64,000 nt of DNA. Origin: Ficedula albicollis. Its lineage: Eukaryota; Chordata; Aves; Passeriformes; Muscicapidae. Position numbers and translations under genes: made by a program. The notes under the pieces were generated by a model. It was given only the letters and a program-made list of their open reading frames with translations, ran no database searches and was not told the DNA's origin. Of the stretch, positions 1 through 10,850 are shown piece after piece. The stretch lies in the NCBI RefSeq assembly GCF_000247815.1, contig NC_021683.1, positions 11,989,676 through 12,053,675 of the forward strand, read 5' to 3'. The stretch's first letter is position 1; each line of letters starts with the position of its first letter.

Positions 1-94
1 TTAGTCTCACTTGTGTCTCTTGAGGCAAAATGCCCTCCAAGGTCAACCAGCATGATGTGCATAAGGATCTGGTTTCTTGGAAGTCTCAGTATTT

Positions 95-124
95 ATAGCT
101 TCTATTGCCTTTAGCAGAAGCTAT
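95..124. repeat. Hairpin, 9-bp perfect stem
   Basis: ATAGCTTCT at 95-103 is perfectly complementary to AGAAGCTAT at 116-124 across a 12-base loop. It is a small isolated inverted repeat with no obvious function, and one of this size can arise by chance in a window of this length. Confidence 0.6.
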
Positions 125-412
125 GGATGTTGGTGGCTGACAGGTCTAAAGCCATATTGCAAAAGCAAATCTGTTTTGGGGAGAGAAAGATTCCTGCTGC
201 TTCCTGCCTTGTTCCTTCTTTAGTGTAGCATTTTGTTTACTATTTCTTACCAAGCCTCAAAAAATTAGATTTGTTTATAGAAGATTTGGGAAGACAGTAC
301 TAAATATGCCTCTTTTCTAATGTTCCTGTAGTTTCTCAAGTGGGTTAATTTTTTTGTTTTCAAGAGAACTCTTTTTTGCTTCTTTTAGGAACAATCTTTC
401 TTTAAAATTAAA

Positions 413-840
413 CTCATAAAATCATAATATGGTTTGAGTTGGAATGGACCTTGGAGAACCCTTAGCTCCAACCCTCTGACATGGCCAGGACCACCTTCTG
501 TCACACAAAGTTGCTCAAAACCCTATTCAACCTTGCCTTGAACACTTACAGGGATAAAGCAGCCACAATTTATCTGGGCAGCTTGTGCCAGTGCCTCACC
601 ACCCTCAGTGTGAATAATTTTTTCCTTATAGCTAATCTAGATTGAACTTTTTTCAGTTTGAAGCCATTAGCCCTTTTATCTCATCCCTATATGCCCTTGT
701 AAAATATCCCTGTCTTATAAGTCCCCTTCAGGTACTGGAATGTGCTCTAAAGTGTCCCTGGAACCTTCTTTCCTGCAGTCTCAACAGCACCAACTCTCTC
801 AGCCTGTCTTCACAGGAGAGACCCTTCAGCTCTCTTCAGG
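413..840 (-). mobile_element. CR1 LINE, 5'-truncated 3' tail
   Basis: This is the reverse complement of an avian CR1 3' end. Reading the plus strand, the landmarks come in the expected order: ATCATAATATGGTTTGAGTTGG, then GGACCTTGGAGA, CTCCAACCC, CATGGCCAGGACC, AGTTGCTCAAAACCC, AACCTTGCCTTGAACAC, AGGGATAAAGCAGCCAC, TGTGCCAGTGCCTCACCACC, and finally the CTCTCAGCCTGTCTTCACAGGAGAG block near 800-825. Only the last few hundred bases of a roughly 4.5 kb element are present, as is usual for CR1. Scattered substitutions show an old copy. The open frame overlapping it at 642-911 is a by-product and not a gene. Confidence 0.93.
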
Positions 841-1268
841 GACAAAGTTCAAATGACAGAGGTACCAAGGTTTCATTATGGATGTGTTACTTGCTTTTTC
901 TTGAATGGTAATGTGGCTTTGTTAAATGCAGATGATGTTTCGGTTCATGATTCCACATGAAATTGCCTGAACGTTGCATTTTGGAGGAGATAGATTTCAT
1001 GTTTAACTTTATAACAATTTTCACATTATGATCCATTTCACTGAAGTAGTCATTGTGACTTTTTAGTTAGAACTCTATTTATGTTTATGTTTGTATGGTA
1101 AGTACTTCAAATTCAGCAGTCTTTGCTGGAATTAATCACATGTACACGCCAATTTACTTTCTGGATTTGGAGTTAAGGTGGATCATGAAACACGATGATT
1201 TTGTTTGTAAGTATTTTTTGGGGAACGTTTCCAACAGTTATAACTGGTGCAGTGAGATGCCATCTGGG
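841..1268. other. Unassigned non-coding DNA
   Basis: Between the CR1 copy and the hairpin pair I see no repeat family, splice-bounded exon or RNA gene. A 104-codon open frame starts at 1095 and runs through the hairpins to 1409. It shows no recognisable domain and is probably fortuitous. Confidence 0.4.
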
Positions 1269-1300
1269 AGGTCTGCCAGGTTTCTGCAGTTGGCAGACCT
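1269..1300. repeat. Hairpin A of a twin pair
   Basis: AGGTCTGCCA (1269-1278) pairs perfectly with TGGCAGACCT (1291-1300) around a 12-base loop. The stem is GC-rich for this window. Another hairpin with the same geometry (10-bp stem, 12-base loop) begins 38 bases downstream. The stem is too short for an ordinary microRNA precursor. Confidence 0.7.
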
Positions 1301-1338
1301 GTTGTGTGTTACTGTGGTACTGCTGCTCGTCTGGCTGA

Positions 1339-1370
1339 ACCAGCAGCTTCACTTCTTGCCAGCTGCTGGT
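1339..1370. repeat. Hairpin B of a twin pair
   Basis: ACCAGCAGCT (1339-1348) pairs perfectly with AGCTGCTGGT (1361-1370) around a 12-base loop, the same stem and loop lengths as the neighbouring hairpin. CTGCTG/CAGCAG motifs upstream (about 1320-1327) offer alternative pairing. The function is unknown. Confidence 0.7.
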
Positions 1371-3771
1371 GCACTTACTGTCACATTGGGTTTGTGGACA
1401 AAGCAGTGACCAAAATTCCTAGGAGGAAGCAAGGACTACATTTGGATCTAAGAGACCAAACTTCATAGAGCTTCACTTTTAGTATTAGATATTGGGAAGC
1501 AAAATGAAGATGAACTGTACTTTTGTTTGCTTGTTGTTCTTAAAAATTATTTTCAGGAGTAAAAATTTCTATTTTCATGGATAGGAAACTTCTGCAGGTA
1601 GAGCTGTAATTATTTACTCTATTAACAGATACATATTATGCACCAGGATTATTGGCACCAAGTCAGCCATATGTTTGAATGATGTTTCAAGTGAAAAGAG
1701 GCAATGTTATAACTGCTATAACTTCTTGTTTTAGGGAGAATTTTGAAACAGCTGTAATGATTAATATAGTCTAGATATAGTTTTAATTGTATAGTAAAGT
1801 AACATTTAATGCATAAGGTATTTAAAATGACCAGCTATCTTACTTAAAACTGCTTTATGGATCTTGAATACTTTGTTTTGGCAATGAGTATACCTTGGTA
1901 GTGTTATTAAGAATTGAGTAATTCCTACTTTAGGTTCACATCCAATAAATCACTCAAAATGTTATCCTTGATATAATTTTCAAAGTTCCTTTGATTTTTA
2001 GTGATATATGTCTCCTTGAAATTTTTTATTTTTGCTTACAAACATTAGGTGTCTTCATAGTAAGTGCAGTGAAATAGGAGGCAAGTTTAGGTTAGTACAG
2101 TTTTACTTGTTACATTATCCATCTATGACTCTATCGGTCTTGAAGTTGTATTTTTTCTACTAAGATGAAGCTCCACAAAACCCCAACCCTCACTCCCAAG
2201 GAAAAAAAACTAAACCAACAAAAAAAAAAAGCTTTCCACTTTTTATTTATTATGGGCTTTACAATGCAGAGTTAAGATTGCTTAGAAGCTGGTCACAAAG
2301 ACTGTTTCTGTTTAATGAGGTATGTGAGTGTTGGAAGAATTGTGAAACATTAGACTGCAGTTTCCATAGATGTTAATTTGACATTTTTACAGGAGTATTC
2401 TTTTTGCTTGTCTGTATCAAATGGATCTGTAATTAAGTAATTATTTTGTTTTAGAATTTCATTTGCTTCAGTACATTCTCGTTTTCATATGGTCTCTTCT
2501 AAAGCTCATATAAAGGTCGCTGCATTCAGATAGTTTGAGCATCATTGTTTTGCCAGTTCTACTGGTTTCTTCACAAGTCTTTCAACTTCATGAGTTTTCC
2601 TCCTTGTATTAACTTCAGGAAACCTAAGATCATGAAAGCTGAGTTTCTTACAATAAGAGGACAAATTTAATTGGCAGATCAGTGTTTGCTGCTAAAGTTG
2701 CAAAGCTTTCCCAGGTGATACATGATTAATGTTGTCCTGAATGGCTCAGATTTTCAAGTTTCTATGTAGATTGATCTTGAAAAGTATGCTGGCTGGCAGC
2801 TGGATCACAGTGGAATAATCTTTCCCGTAAGAATATTTGCATAAATGCAAAAATAAATAAGCACTAGGGAAATTGCTCTGGCATTGCGCTGTTCCCTCTT
2901 CCTGCCCCAGTGCACTCAATGAGACCTATTTCAAAATTTCTTCTCTTATATCATGTGTAAGATGAAGGGACCTGATCTTTTTCTTACAAAAAAAAGTGAT
3001 TAAAAAAAAAGAAGTGTGCTTCTGTTTATTCCAATATCGAAGTTGTATAATCAAGTCTGGATAAAAGTACATTTACAGCTGTTTGGGAAATCGATGCAGG
3101 AAGTTTGCAGCCTAAGTAACAAACTGCACAGACATAGCCCTCCATTAAGAATTGCTTGTGTGAGCATATCAGATTTCCTGGAATGTCAATCACATAAAAT
3201 AACATATTTGATATGCTGTAAATCTCATTAAAGCACTGAAATGAACCTAGGTATTTTTTTTTAATATTTTCTTCTACTTATCAACATATATAACAGTACT
3301 TTCAAATGTATGGCTTCTTTTTGTGTATTTCTGCATGGTAAGGAGAAAGTGTGAACACTTGTTATTATAGTTTTTTTCTTGCAACAATATACTTAAAAGT
3401 TGTTGTGCCATTCAGACTCCTTCTCCTAATGATGTTAAATACGAATCAGTATACAAAGTGAAGATGCAAAGTGTAATTTTAGAGGCTCTAATTACATTTT
3501 GAATTCAAAGCACACCACAAAAATTATTTGAACGTTTTCAAGAAAGTCAAAAATCCTACAACTGCTCCACTTCTACTAAATCCCTGCTCCTCTGAAACCA
3601 AGAAAATGAATATTCAATTTTTTTTTCCATTTGAGTCCCCTGACATACTATTGATTCACTTTATTTTCCCAACAATTTCTGACAGATTTCCCAATGTGGA
3701 TTACTTATGTGCTTTGATATTCATTTTGTGACTGCCTTTGAAAAGCACATAAGATTAGAACTGCAGCAACC
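1371..3771. other. AT-rich non-coding DNA, nothing identified
   Basis: There is no open frame above about 70 codons, no recognised transposon and no convincing exon. Short A-runs occur near 2205 and 2221. I can assign no function. Confidence 0.5.
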
Positions 3772-3800
3772 TGCTCACTGGAGCTACAAACCAGTGAGCA
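3772..3800. repeat. Hairpin, 10-bp perfect stem
   Basis: TGCTCACTGG (3772-3781) and CCAGTGAGCA (3791-3800) are perfect inverted copies around a 9-base loop. It is an isolated structure, with no terminator-like T run or RNA gene beside it. Confidence 0.65.
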
Positions 3801-6492
3801 CAACCCTTGGCATCATTGTGTTGATTACTGCTAGTGTGTGCAATGGACTTTCAGCATCCAACATACTAAGTATTAACTGATGACTGAGTGTTGAAGATAT
3901 AGGAATTAAAGAATTCGTTGTCTTATGAGAAAAATATGACATCTTAAAAATAGTGTTCTTTCCAGATTCCTTCTCTGCATTATTTCAGTTTTGTTTAGCC
4001 GAGACACTTTATGCACCTTTTGGGTAGGACCGGCCCTTGTCCATTCCTTGATGTTCTCTTTTTGATAAGGGATTCCTTTCATGGGGAAGTAGGTCTTCTG
4101 CTAGGTTACTCTTAGACATGGCAAGGTGCATGTAAATCCTGAAAATTCTTGAAGCCGGCCAGTTCTTGTCTTGATACCTATGCTGGTGGTGGGGAAGAAG
4201 GTTGACCTCAGGAATATAATTTCCTTATAAATATGTGTATTGAATTTTCTGCTGGTGAAGAATATTGCTTTTCTTATAATAATGGCCTGGACTGGCTACA
4301 TGGTGTTTTCTGCTCTGTATCCAGATAAAATGAGTTTTTACCAGGAGAATTCAAACTTGTGTTTCTTGGACCCAGCCCTCCTCCTAGTCAAAATCTCTGG
4401 TAGTGGATGATGCAGCTAAACACCATAAACAGTCAAATTATCCACCCTTCAACAGGGGCTAGTCAAATCCTGGACCTCCTCAGTAACTGACAGCACTTAA
4501 AGTACCTGTGTTTTTTTTGGTGGTTTTGTTTTTTTGGTTGTTTTCATTGTTTTGTTTTTGTTTGTTTGTTTGTTTTCCCCCTACCTAGTTGACTTCATAA
4601 ACCTTTAGTAATTTTCTTAATCTGAGATTAGCCTGATATGAAGCATGACATTTTGCTTGATTGGATAAATATGTGTAACCAGTTGAGATAAAAATGAGGT
4701 TTAAGAACTGAGAATTTCTACCTATATACTTTTTGAGTTATTTTAATTATTTTTTTTTTGCACAGCTTTGGGAGCTTTTGTGAAAACACTGGGAAGATGC
4801 TCTGAAGGTGAAGAAAACTTCTAAGAAGCTAGAAAAGCAGTAGATCATGTAATTAATTTGTAGTATTTTAATAATTTTAAAGATGACCCAGGTCTACTCT
4901 TCTGGGGATACACAATTTAGGAACACCATTTTAAACGTAAACCAAAATTTTTTACCTGCAGCAATCTATTAGTCAAACAATCAGACAGAAAGAAGTTCCT
5001 CAAACAACAAAGCCAGTGAAGACAGTGTTTGTGTGAGTATCAGGCTACAATAATGTTAAGCTATTGTGCTTGATCCTGATTTTCCAAGTTTTTAAACTTT
5101 ATCCTTATTGGGGTTTTGAGTTTAGATTTTTAAAAGCCTTTTTCTAGTTAGTTCCTTCAATTTTGGAACCAGATTCAATGAATTGAGGCCATTAAAATTT
5201 AGTAATTCTTTTTAAGCTTCTTTATGAAGGAGGTTCCAAACTGGATTAATTAAAGTTACTACCTTGGCAGTACCTAATGCTAATGTCATTACTGAGACAT
5301 CTACCTTGCATGGAACCTGTTTAACAGTTTTGCTTAGGTAAAGTTTGGATCCCAGGATATCATGATGATCATCTAGCTATAATTTAATATTTAAATTTGT
5401 GGTGTATCCTAAATAAAAAAAGAGGAACAGTTTAGCAACAGACTTTTAGCTTTTAATCTATAAAATATACTGTTATTAAATTGGGAAAAGGGTAGGAATG
5501 TGTAGGAATTCAAGCAGAGGAAGAAAATCAAGTGGGATTGATTTTTTATTTCTAAATTGAAATACCATCAAGATGCTATAGTGAGTAATTCCATTTCTTC
5601 AGTTTGTGGACCAGCTTAGTAAATTAAAAGATTGTTTTCTTGGAGTTTCCTAAAACCTAACAGTTGCATAGGAATGACCTCCTTGTTCTCTTTAAAATAG
5701 GACTTTTTTTCTTCTTCATGATGAGAATATTATGGCAAGCCATCCTTGGAGGTCAATTTAGTTTTGTAGAAGTCTAGATGAACTTATATAGAAGCTGCTA
5801 CTGTGTAGTTAAAATTGCTGAGGTTGCATACATAACTGAGAATGCATACAGAACTTCCAGGTTCATGGCTCACCAGTGTTTTCCAAGGTAGTGACTTCTT
5901 AGAGCAGATGTGTTGCCAGTATGTGGGGGTGTCTGTGCATCTGTTGCTAAAAACCTTTTGATTTTTTTCATTCCAGAATAAATGTGGAAAGTTAGAAATC
6001 TGAAAGATATTTCATGTCTGTGAGCCCTAGGAAAATAAGCAGTGGTTAGAAGAGAAAGTTCTTATTCCCCTGAGAGGGAAAGGTATAATGTAACACTGGC
6101 CTTTATTAGAAGCCAGGGAAGCCACATGAACTATCGACCTTGGGGCAAACTTCTGCAGAAAAGGAGGATTTATTCGTTCTGCTCCTTCAGAATCTGCTTG
6201 GTTTGGTTTGGAAACACATTTCATTTGCCTGAAGTAGAGACTCCTATTACTGTGGGAAAAGCACACAACCAGCACAGAAGTGACTGGCTAGATTAGAAAG
6301 CCTGATATAAACAATGCTGTCGAATGTGCATGCTCTTGTGGAACAAGGCTGGACAATGTATTTTCATTCTTTCATTCTCTTGCCTGTATGTTCATATCTG
6401 TTTCTTCACAAACGAGCTGCATTTTTGGAGAGTAAATTGTTCATTGATATTGTCAGAAAGTAGTTTACTGTCTCAAATTCTGTCCTGGTACC
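3801..6492. other. Non-coding DNA with a T/G-rich tract
   Basis: Apart from the low-complexity tract near 4.5 kb there is only AT-rich sequence. The overlapping open frames near 6027-6296 on both strands have no recognisable domain and no exon boundaries. Confidence 0.45.
4510..4577. repeat. T/G low-complexity tract with (TTTG)n
   Basis: A run of T-rich sequence broken by single G or GG resolves at 4549-4577 into a short TTTG tandem array. It is an ordinary microsatellite. Confidence 0.8.
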
Positions 6493-6862
6493 ATTAGGTT
6501 ATTTCTGGGAAAGTTTACCTAGCCCAACCTCCTGCTCTGATCAAGGGTGACTTCCCAGTTGGACAGGGTTCCTAATGATTTATCTGTCTGAGTTCAGTAA
6601 ATCTCAGAAGCTGGAGATAACATAATCTCTCTAAGTGTCTGTTCTAATTATTAAAAACCTATGTCTTCTAAGGCCTGCAAGATTTTCTGCAGAACTGCTA
6701 GCTACTAAATTAACCTGCATTACTGCATAAAACTGATATTCCAAAAGTGGTTCTTTTCTGTGAGCATTCTGTTGTTCCACTGTTCGGGTTGATGAGATCC
6801 CTTTGAATATGAAGTTCTTCCATCCACAAGCAATTTGGCATCATCTGCAAACTGGAGGATAC
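6493..6862 (-). mobile_element. CR1 LINE, decayed fragment
   Basis: In plus-strand order the sequence shows ATTAGGTT, AGCCCAACCTCCTGCTC, a degenerate TTGGACAGGGTT and TGAGTTCAGTAAATCTC, GGAGATAACATAATCTCTCT and GTCTGTTCTAAT. These are the reversed landmarks of another CR1 subfamily tail. After about 130 poorly matching bases, GATGAGATCCCTTTGAA and AATTTGGCATCATCTGCAAA (6790-6851) resemble a block found further inside the same kind of element. Two independent fragments are possible. The copy is very old. Confidence 0.6.
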
Positions 6863-9046
6863 CCCAGTTGCATTTCTGCTTGGTCATGTGAAATACCACT
6901 TGGATTTATTGTTTGGACATGTGGAAAATTATTCTGATTTGAAGTAAATTTTGCATCAATCACTAGGATCTACTACGTTTCTGTGGTGGGAAAAGCATCT
7001 TTAGTAAAGGAGCCAGGTAAAGACTTAAATTGTAACTATGGTTTGTCCATAGAGTTCTGTTAATATCTGATTTGTGTAACCTGTAAAAATAGTTTTGGGG
7101 AGGTGGCATGAGTCTGCCTCTGAAACATCTATTTGTGGCCATGATTGATTGCAATTTAATACTTGGATTTGCAGTTTGACACAGAGGGGTTTTTGTGTCT
7201 TCAAGGTTTCTTTATCTTCTGATACATAATCTGGAAAGCTTTGAATCTGAATCAGACTCATTTGCTACCTCTAAAACATATGGCCTTTTATATTCCAAAA
7301 GACACATCTTCTGGCTCTGTTTTTTTTTTATCCTTGAGGGCTTCTTGTCCCTGGGTTATGCATGTTCTTAATAAAAAGGACAGTAGTCTTTTATGAGCAT
7401 CAAATAATATTCTCTAGGACACATGGTTTTGAGGTGAATGTAGCAACAACAGATTCCAACATGTTGCAGGGGTGTATTTGATCATATTCTACTTCATTAA
7501 TTAAAGCCAGGGAGAGGATTTGGGTTTAAACAGGCCAGTTCTCAAAGAAGAATTGAAACATGTTCTTTCCAAGTATGTTGTAGCATTTATGTGTACAGAA
7601 GAATTAGTGTAAATTCAGCTCAGAGAAAAAACTATTGTAAACTCTCATGTACTGCCTGGGTACTGTGACTTAAATCTACTCAGGAAAATGCAGCAGCATA
7701 GATGTTACATCAAAAAAATTTAATTGTTCTTTCCACTTGCTGTTTTTGTACCTAGAAAATCTAAGAGAATTTAAAGAAGTATTTTAGCCATCACTCAAAA
7801 CTCCAGTTTTCTCCTTTCTTTCTTTTTCATATTTTCTTTTACATTTTTACAAATTCCTTGAGATGTGTATTATTTGCTAGTGTCCATTGCTACCTGCTTG
7901 GAACTACCTTCTTCTTTCTTATCTTCTCATGCAGGTCAGGTTTAAATACCCAATCATTAATTTAGAACAAGATTTTTCAGATTTTTTTTGTGTTAACTCA
8001 CCAAGTAGCACACTTATGCCTTCATAGGTAAATAGACACAATATCTGACAACTAATAGAACTAAAATTATTTTTGTGGACTAATCTAAAAATAGAAAAAG
8101 ATTTTAAACCATACTCATCTTTCTGTGTTTGTATCAATGCCTTTTTCTGGCACACTGTCATAATTTTCTTTTAAGAAAATATTTTGAAAAGGCACCTGCT
8201 TAATGTCATTGGAGGCACTAACTCAAATGTTAAGTCTTATTTCTATGAAATAGTGTTTTCAGAGCTCTGGCAGTAATGATCTTAAATTAGGTGAAAGCTT
8301 AAAATAGGCAAGGAATTACTGCTTTAAGATACCATTCCATCAAATGGCTAAACATTGTAATAAATTTATCCTAAAAATGTCATTAGAATGCCTAATAAGA
8401 TATTGTAGTTTATGCCTGCTTATGATTGTTTACATATATTTTGTCAGGCTGCTAACATGTTTAAACAAGTGCTCATATATAATCTTTACAGAACTGTGGC
8501 AGTGGTTATACAAAAAATCAATATACTATGCTAGGATATTGTAAAATAGAATTTTCTACTAGTTAGATGCACACCATTAAGTAAGGCTCCCAGTAACATC
8601 CTTGTTACTTTGCTTGCCAGGTTTTTCAAATCTGTGATATATGCTCATAGACACTTGTGACAATTGTTCTAGCTCCCTGTGTAAATATATTTTCCATCTT
8701 GAAGGGTGTAATTTTATTTTTCATTTTGAGGGTGTTTGGTTTTGTGAATGTGTGGGGCTTGGGAATGGGCATGTTTTGTTTTGTTTGTTTAGGTTTTTTG
8801 AGGAAGTAGGAATGTAATTAACCCACGAATGCAATTAATCCTTTCAGGATCCTCTTGTAGCAAATTTTACTGGGTCTGCAGGCTGTAATGGCTGCTCCTT
8901 CTGCAAACAGACAAGGTGTCTGTAAACTCAAGGGCACAGAATAGAAGTAACCAGACTAGAAATAGAGATCACAGTATTAATAATAAAGTAAAATACAGTA
9001 ATGATATAGTGCAAACCAAGGTTAAGGTTCTATTGAGTGGAGACAG
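6863..9046. other. AT-rich non-coding DNA
   Basis: No gene, RNA or recognisable transposon is visible. A TTTTG-type tract lies near 8775-8792. Open frames here are all 80 codons or fewer and lack domains. Confidence 0.5.
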
Positions 9047-9123
9047 ATCTAGTGAGGTGTCCCTGTCCACAGCAGGGGGCTTGGAACTGGATAACTGACC
9101 CAAAGCATTCTATGATTCTGTTT
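9047..9123 (+). mobile_element. CR1 LINE, short 3' end
   Basis: GATCTAGTGAGGTGTCCCTG, CAGCAGGGGGCTTGGAACTGGATAA and AAAGCATTCTATGATTCTG are the last bases of an avian CR1 in forward orientation, including the ATTCTATG-type tail. The usual segment between GATGATC and CCAACCC is partly missing, which suggests a small internal deletion. Confidence 0.88.
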
Positions 9124-10723
9124 TCAAATAAAACAAATCCATCCTAGCCTCTAACTTATGTGACCAGTGCTGACTGCTTTGGAAACTGTGCTCAGTGCTG
9201 TAAAACCCACTGTGGAGGAGCTAGTTTTGGGCTTTGAATTCTAGATTTTCTTTGCTACACCATTTTATCAAATAACAGCACTGTGTATTTGCTCTAAATT
9301 TGCATTTATAATGATTGTCTTAATTTTCATATGCTAAACTTGTACATCCTCAAAACTTTCAAAGCTGCAGGCACAATATGTTATTACTTGAGGTTGCTCT
9401 TGCAAATTCTTTAATTCGTTGCAGAAGTTAGTATTTATAGTACTGTGTTAGTGGAAAATTTGCATGTCACTATTTTGAAACAACAAAGATCTGTTTGTGT
9501 TTATTTGTCATAGACATTTACATTTGTAGTTGTCCATAAGCATGCTATGATTCACAATCATTCAGGATGTAGTGGCTTCAAATATTCAGTAGTCCATGTG
9601 TAATCATTCTTGCACAGTAATAGGCTTGAAGCAGAGTTTTGAATTGGTTTTGCCATCTCCAGTTTTAACTTTAGTTTCTTGTGGCCATGGGAAGTAGCTT
9701 GAAAATGTTTCTATTGGAGGATGTGAATCTTTGATAAATGCCATGTTATGGATAAGTACTTCCATATTAGTTCAAAGCATATGTATCTCATTTCCATGCA
9801 GTTAAATAATACTCAGTTCCTTAAAAGTGATACCTTGCTGAGGGTTTTTTTTTTCCTTTCATTACACATGTATCAGTTCTCAGTGAAGCTGTTAAATAAC
9901 TGGGATTTCTTACTGATTTACTCTGGATAGTATTTAATTAAAATGCAGTTTGTGACAGGACTTGTTTTGTCTGCAACAGATTTTTTTTTTAAGTGTTCTG
10001 TTTGTTAGGGGCACTTGGCACAAATCTGGAAGAAATGTTTCCTGTCCCACAGAGACTATAAAACAAATGGCTAATCCAAATTCCCTCAAAATTGGTGAAA
10101 ATGAATGTCTTTTCTGGTTAATTATTTATAAGACAGCTTTCATGTTGTTTTCAGATGTTGAGGTAATTTTTCAATTTTTTAAAAGTCTTGTGTTATATTT
10201 TAAAGTGATTGAAAGTGAAATCTGTATCTCTACAACATTATGCCTTTATTAAACTCAGGAGAAAATGTCCAGTTCTTTACTGCTATCTGTGATCCTAGAG
10301 GTTTCATCTGTGTTACTGGATTCTTGCCACATGGATGCTTAATATATTTGCAAGATGGTACTTGTGTAGGAGTGTCTACTTACAGCTTTAATCCAGTGTG
10401 TTTTGCACAGCTTATAACATCTGTAATACTAGGAATGAGTAAGAATTTAGACATTTTGGTAGAACAAAATTCAAGTGTAAATTTTTTTAAATTGCGAACA
10501 AAATTCAAATTTGTAAATAAGGCATGAAAAAGCTGTAAATCCCTTGGTACTGATGATTAACTATTGTGTAGTTTTGTGATACATTAAACTTATTCCTTTA
10601 CAAAGCTAAAAAGGAATTAAACATTTTTCTAGATGTTGATATGATAAAGATGCTGGCAGGAGTTCATTTTTGGCTGTGCCAGGCAGGTGGTATAGTGCAG
10701 CTCGAGATACCATTTCAGATCCC

Positions 10724-10731
<8 letters not shown>
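9124..10731. other. AT-rich non-coding DNA
   Basis: There are no recognised elements. Several 60-96 codon open frames (for example 9962-10252 and 10240-10527) have no known motif, and I treat them as chance. Confidence 0.45.
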
Positions 10732-10811
<80 letters not shown>

Positions 10812-10850
10812 CTTGTTTGTTTTTTTTTTTGTTTTTTGTTTTTTTGTTTG
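10732..10850. repeat. 80-base T homopolymer and T-rich flank
   Basis: Positions 10732-10811 are uninterrupted T, followed by T-rich sequence with single G interruptions to about 10850. On the minus strand it would read as poly(A), but no retrocopy body can be recognised next to it. The exact length is probably unreliable, as for any homopolymer this long. Confidence 0.9.

Noticed and set aside
642..911. 89-codon open frame
   Set aside because: It lies mostly within the CR1 3' tail, in reverse orientation to the element, and is not part of its coding region.
1269..1370. microRNA precursor
   Set aside because: Ten-base stems are too short, and no known mature microRNA sequence is present.
10695..10716. 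Possible tRNA-type B box (CTCGAGATACC) beside the poly-T tract, suggesting a SINE
   Set aside because: There is no matching A box at the right spacing, and a SINE on the plus strand would carry poly(A), not poly(T).
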